Shown here piece after piece: positions 59,578 through 64,000 of a DNA stretch of 64,000 bases (position 1 is the stretch's first letter; each line of letters starts with the position of its first letter). The position numbers and the translations under genes are program-made. The stretch spans positions 12,573,845-12,637,844 of the forward strand of contig CM030852.1 of the NCBI GenBank assembly GCA_018105865.1, given 5' to 3'. A model generated the notes under the pieces. It saw only the letters and a program-made list of their open reading frames with translations, was not told the origin of the DNA and did no database searches. The stretch is from Metaphire vulgaris. Taxonomy: Eukaryota; Annelida; Clitellata; Crassiclitellata; Megascolecidae.

Positions 59578-59962
59578 CATTGGTTGGAATTTGGAACATT
59601 TCACACTGATATTCAATCCTGATGTCAGATGACGTCATCTGTATTTCCTTTATGCTTTCAGTAAGTAAAATGCTTGCTGTCTGACAAACTGAACGCAATA
59701 TACAAGTTACACTAATACACTTTACTCAATAATGTTTTTTATATTACTGCATTGCTAATTTGCTATAGTAGTGAGAAATGAAAATATAATTTTTCGGGTA
59801 AAAACGGGTATACCCGTACCCGTAACCGCTATACCCGTACCCGTAGCGCTATACCCGTACCCGACCCGTACCCTAAAAATGTGTACCCTACCCTACCCGT
59901 ACCCGCGGGTACGGGTACGGGTACGGTATACCCGCGGGTACGGGTATACCCGCACATCCCTA
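59578..59962. mobile_element. TACCCG-type hAT relic (unit 2)
   Basis: Duplicate of 54,034-54,418, with small copy-number changes in the hexamer arrays. Confidence 0.8.
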
Positions 59963-60564
59963 TTAGCAATACATAATATTAATAACAAGAGTCTAAAATA
60001 TGTGTGTAACTTTGTATAACAAAAAACAATTTCAATCAGTTTGAACTGAAACAGAAATCTATTGATAGCACCCACAGAAGACGCTGCAGATAAGCTCTGC
60101 AATGCTACAGCTAAGCATGAATTAGTACAAACATTGATTGCAAATAGACGTTGAATCAAAGAAAATGAAGTATTTAATCGTATCAAATATCTACTTGTTT
60201 AATAATTCATTTTTAGTAAGTCTTAATTTAAACATCTGATATCAGTCACCTTTATATGGTCTACTGTTTATCCACATTCGTATGTTTGTCAATTCGTGCA
60301 TTCTTTCTGAAAATAACAGCGTTCTCGCCAAGTTCAAATACACTTGTTTCAATCATGTTTTTGGGTGACTTAGATACAGTAATTACAGTAGTAGCTTCAA
60401 CACACATATCAATTAATTATTGGAGAATCCCTTATCATAGGATGAGGGCAGAAATCGTCTACTAGTGATTATTCCATTCGTTCTAGTTTTTTTACTATTT
60501 TTTAAGATGCGACCAAAGGCTGAATATATATTCCAAGAGGGAAAATGCATAGAGTTCCTGGTCA

Positions 60565-61532
60565 TCATGGTTCACATTCGAGAATGTAAACTGTTTGCTT
60601 GTCCATTAAGCCACTCGACAATGCAGCAACTAGTTGATAGTTTTTGCTGTCGTAATAATACGAAACACGCAAAAGTACACGAAAATCGAAATAAGCCGAT
60701 GTACTGAAGCACCTAACTTGACGACTAGAATAATAGAACTGATCCCGTCTGTTTGATAGAAACTCGCCAAACCATCTTTCATCCGAAGCGCTGTATTCTG
60801 CTGCTAAGTGCTTAGAGATTTTGCCCCTGCGTTCAATCGTTATCTTGAACAAATCAAAATCTTCACATCTCTCTCGTGAGTGACTCATGTAGAAGAACGA
60901 GTGGCGTTCTACGTGTACATTACTTGACGTAGTGTTGCGTTCATTAGTTGCATTCACGTCAAGAATCGCTTCTACGTTGAAGTCGTTCAACTCATTCATA
61001 TAGAAATCAACTTGATAATAATTCCTCCGACGATCGTAATGTAAGGAATAAGAATAATGCATCACAGTGAATGATAGGTCAAGTAAATAAAAACTTAGCG
61101 CCAAAGGTATCTTGCGAATGAGTGTTCCGTTCATGTTGCAAACGTAGAGAAGATGGTGCTTTTCGCCAATTATTAGCACGTGTCCGTCGTTTGTGATTGC
61201 GAGATTAAGTGGATGGTCATCCAAGGGACACATGAACTTTCTCACTAAATGGTCTTCCCATTTTATCTGCAAAATATCTTTGTACCAGCCGATAACAAAT
61301 AGACTCTGTGCTTTCTTGTTCCAGACTAATTCTCTTGAATAACCGATATCGCCCATGTATATTATAAAGAGAAGGTTAAACGGAAGTATGTTTTCATAAA
61401 TGCGAATATGCGTACTACTTTCGTCCATCTTTAACCTAGTATAAAATAGAACGCTGACGAAATCTTTGAATTTAGTGACCGAAGTAGCATCAAATGGAGC
61501 AACATCCATAATCGAAAGGAATCGAAATTTTT
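60565..61532 (-). CDS. P7 exon 2: secreted beta-propeller-like protein
   Basis: Near-copy of P6: same length, phase and acceptor (61,533-61,534). The only visible amino-acid change is Asp to Tyr in VDF(D/Y)MNELND; the other differences I saw are silent. With exon 1 it gives about 363 aa. Its upstream region is cut short by the duplication end at 63,049, so it lacks the complete hAT-like element and the 115-bp repeat block found upstream of P5 and P6. Expression could differ for that reason. Confidence 0.83.
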
Positions 61533-62052
61533 CTGAAAGATATCGAAACATTATTACACCAATTGCCGTTTCTCTCTTATGATGCGTTATATAATATCGA
61601 ACCCTATGCAATGTACAGATCGGCCATCCATCATTATCTGAAGGCAGCCCAGATTGTTATAAACCAAAATACTCCATCTACGCTGTCTGATATTCACCAT
61701 TGCCTGGCTGATCATTCACCTTTCCCATAGCTGTTTTAAGAAAGGCTGATCGCCTAAGAATAAGCAGCTACTGTTGTGCTGCACCCCAAAGCGCTATATA
61801 AATCCACGAGATTTTACTTACTTGTTACATTAGCAGATGTACTTTCGAGTGGGTATCTGAGATTGTATGGCTGTTAAGTAAATATACGTGCAATGGTCAA
61901 GTGCTCCTAAAGGCAATTAGATGACTCCCAATGTCAATTTTCCTTGAAGACCAGCGTCGTATTACAAATGATCAATCATATTCTTACTGTAGTTAGGGAA
62001 TGTATAAGTTGGCGAATACATTACAAAGTTAACTTACTCTATCTTGACTTAC

Positions 62053-62176
62053 TTTTCTCCACTGATATCACTTCATGTTCTATGTCGGCGAAGCCATCGT
62101 AATGGATCGAAGCAAAGGACCGATTTAAATCAACGACCAACAGAAGAATCATCATTCGACCGAAAAAAGACGACAT
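62053..62176 (-). CDS. P7 exon 1: signal peptide exon
   Basis: 124 nt encoding the same peptide as the P6 exon 1, with a GTAAGT donor. Just upstream of the ATG about 21 bases of the leader are missing compared with P6. Confidence 0.72.
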
Positions 62177-62593
62177 TTCGACTTTCAACTGTTGCTTAGT
62201 CAAGATTTCACTCAGTCGCGACTCTTTACAAACTGATATACAAACTAGTTTTTCTTCAATATTTATTTATGAAGTAAGGCTGAACGCTTCTGGCGTTAAT
62301 GTAATTCAATTCAAGCATCGTATAACGTCTTTGGAAACATAATAAATCATTTCAACTGGAATGTATTGTAGTCGCCTGACACGTGAAACATTAAAGGCAA
62401 TAAAGTAGACATTTGACTTCGACTACACTGTGCCCTGGAGATTGCTGGGCGCCTACATGGTAGAGAACGCAACTTAAAGTCAGAGATAGAGCTCAGATAG
62501 ACATTAAATGGATTGTTGATGAAACAAAGAAATCATTCAGTATTATGTGGCTGGTCGTCGGGCATTAATGTTAATCAAATTCGTTGTTTTTTC

Positions 62594-63049
62594 CATAGAT
62601 ATTGCAAACGGTTTTTATGTTTTTTTTCTTGCGAACAAAAAAACGCGTTTTTTATTTATTTATATTTTTTTACGTGTTTACGTTTTTCTTATTGTATTGC
62701 GTTTTTCAACTGCTTTTTGCAATATGGTATTTCCATTATTTCTAGATCATAGGTCACATAAGCGGTGAATCAAAATTTTCAAATATTAATCAAGGCGTTA
62801 CACAATTTCAAGTACACGAAGTTTAGCGCCAAAACGCGGCAATAATGAAAAGTTGAAAAACGAACCACATTGAGTTGAATTCTCTTGTTTTTGTTGTAAA
62901 TTGTACGAAATTTATACGAAAAGGTGCGCGCATTTAAAATATTATCGGCAATTTCTTGGAATGCCTTAGAAAATTAGTTTAACCAGCTTCGAAGGTGATA
63001 CGTTTACGTTAAACCTAAGATGATCGCTTCGTGTCTTGACTGTCTATGG
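62594..63049. mobile_element. Truncated hAT-like element at the end of the duplication
   Basis: Left 456 bases of the element at 57,070, preceded by GTTTTTTC (diverged duplication). Homology stops sharply at CTATGG, where a 58-bp tandem repeat begins. Confidence 0.8.
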
Positions 63050-63050
63050 G

Positions 63051-63225
63051 AAGATTGGCTGTTTTACCACCCAATTTTGCGCAAATGCAATGGCATTTTA
63101 TGACGGGGGAGATTGGCTGTTCTACCACCCGATTTTGCGCAAATGCAATAGCATTTTATGACGGGGGAGATTGGCTGTTCTACCACCCGAATTTGCGCAA
63201 ATGCAATAGCATTTTGCGCAATTGA
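63051..63225. repeat. 58-bp tandem repeat, three units
   Basis: GATTGGCTGTT starts at 63,053, 63,111 and 63,169. Each unit holds TTTGCGCAAATGCAAT. The last unit is incomplete. Confidence 0.9.
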
Positions 63226-63429
63226 TTGTCCTTAACTCGCCGCCTTTTCCTTCAACCGAGTTAACGCCCATTCGCATGAATTTTCTGAACCTTGATAGTC
63301 AACGTAAGTGTAATGATTTGGCAGTGTCGAACGACATGCAGTGCTTGATTCTCTTGTTTGCTGTGCTGATTTTTCACGTCGAGCAACAGCCTGCTACTCA
63401 TTCTCACTTAATTGTCGGAAAGCTCGTGA

Positions 63430-63930
63430 ACGCTGGACTTTTTTTGTTTTGCACAGAGGGTTAGAAAGAGGAATAAAATAGCTAAACAATGGTGCAAACC
63501 TCATCTTCTTAGCTCTTATATAGCCCGAGATGTAGCAAATTCAAAAAAAATTGGAAACTTTTTAAGAATTCAAAACTTTCGCGAAATTCGCCGATAATAC
63601 TTATGTTCAAACATTGGGGTCATCGGGTTAGAATTGATAGATCTTTGCCAAATGTCAACCGATTTTCAACTTTTTGGTTTATTTTGTTCCTCTGACATCC
63701 CTTTAGAACTTCGCCGCTGACCAAAGTGGGGTTACCGCTTAAAATATTTTTCTAGGGGCTTTAAACATTTTTTCGGGGAGAGGTGATATTTTAGGCCGTA
63801 AAGTGGACTCTACCCCAGTTTTTTTGTTTTGCACGGACGGTTAGAAAGGGAATAAACAATCTAAACAATGGTGCAAACCTCATCTTTTTAGCTCCTATAT
63901 AGCCTGAGATATAGCAAATTTAAAACGTTA
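63430..63930. repeat. About 110-bp segment repeated 390 bp apart
   Basis: TTTTGTTTTGCAC(A/G)GA..GGTTAGAAAG and AACAATGGTGCAAACCTCAT occur near 63,445 and again near 63,823, about 90 per cent alike. Probably the start of a longer tandem array running out of the window. Confidence 0.7.
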
Positions 63931-64000
63931 CAGCAATCATTTCTGAGAACGCTTTTCCAAAAATTAAATCCCCAGTACGGTGACGACGTCTGAAAATTTA

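Larger units (their letters stand above)
51975..63049. repeat. Recent 5.54-kb tandem segmental duplication
   Basis: Unit 1 is about 51,975-57,513 and unit 2 about 57,514-63,049. The P6 and P7 coding exons differ by about four bases in 968, one of them changing Asp to Tyr. Flanks are about 96-99 per cent identical by eye. The left boundary falls inside the hAT-like element at 51,562, and unit 2 stops at the same position of that element. Confidence 0.93.

Noticed and set aside
1..64000. tRNA, rRNA or CRISPR features
   Set aside because: I found no cloverleaf with A and B boxes, no rRNA-like blocks and no regularly spaced direct repeats with unique spacers.

Overview
The window is metazoan nuclear DNA. 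It is AT-rich, has long spacers, GT-AG introns and AATAAA signals, and is full of non-LTR retrotransposon remnants (CR1/L2-like and RTE-like), hAT, piggyBac-like TTAA and PIF/Harbinger-like miniature elements, and one pogo-like transposon. I see no rRNA, tRNA, CRISPR or bacterial-type operon. The repeat mix and the Mab-21 family genes suggest an aquatic invertebrate; I cannot name the species.

Two host gene families occur. (1) A small secreted, beta-propeller-like family. There are seven loci, here called P1 to P7 (P1 on +, P2-P7 on -), one truncated pseudogene near 48 kb, and two orphan first exons (16.8 and 20.7 kb). The obvious 330-350 aa reading frame is only exon 2. About 0.45-2.9 kb upstream of each lies a short exon encoding a signal peptide and an acidic linker. 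It ends in a consensus donor in phase 1, and this matches the phase of a CTTTCAG acceptor inside the apparent start of the long frame. The predicted products are about 350-366 aa, secreted and N-glycosylated. I do not recognise the family. (2) Two Mab-21/cGAS-like nucleotidyltransferase genes, one frameshifted (7.3-9.4 kb) and one intact with 702 codons (14.1-16.2 kb), plus a fragment at 3.2 kb.

Layout: 0-2.5 kb P1; 2.6-7 kb miniature transposons and a diverged tandem repeat; 7.3-16.2 kb the Mab-21 genes, with transposons between them; 17-20.5 kb a pogo-like element with both ends intact; 20.7-24.7 kb orphan exon 1 and repeats; 25-29.1 kb P2, whose long intron holds a CR1 LINE and a Polycomb-type chromodomain relic; 30-35 kb LINEs, including a twin-primed (5'-inverted) RTE insertion; 35.3-63 kb the P3-P7 tandem array. 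The last part of the array is a very recent 5.54-kb duplication (about 51,975-57,513 and 57,514-63,049). 63-64 kb holds short tandem repeats.

Transposon insertions shared by only some units give a relative order for the array: P3 split off first, then P4, then P5, and P6/P7 are nearly identical. Whether the secreted family and the Mab-21 enzymes work together is unknown; their clustering is observed, a shared (for example defence) role is only inference.
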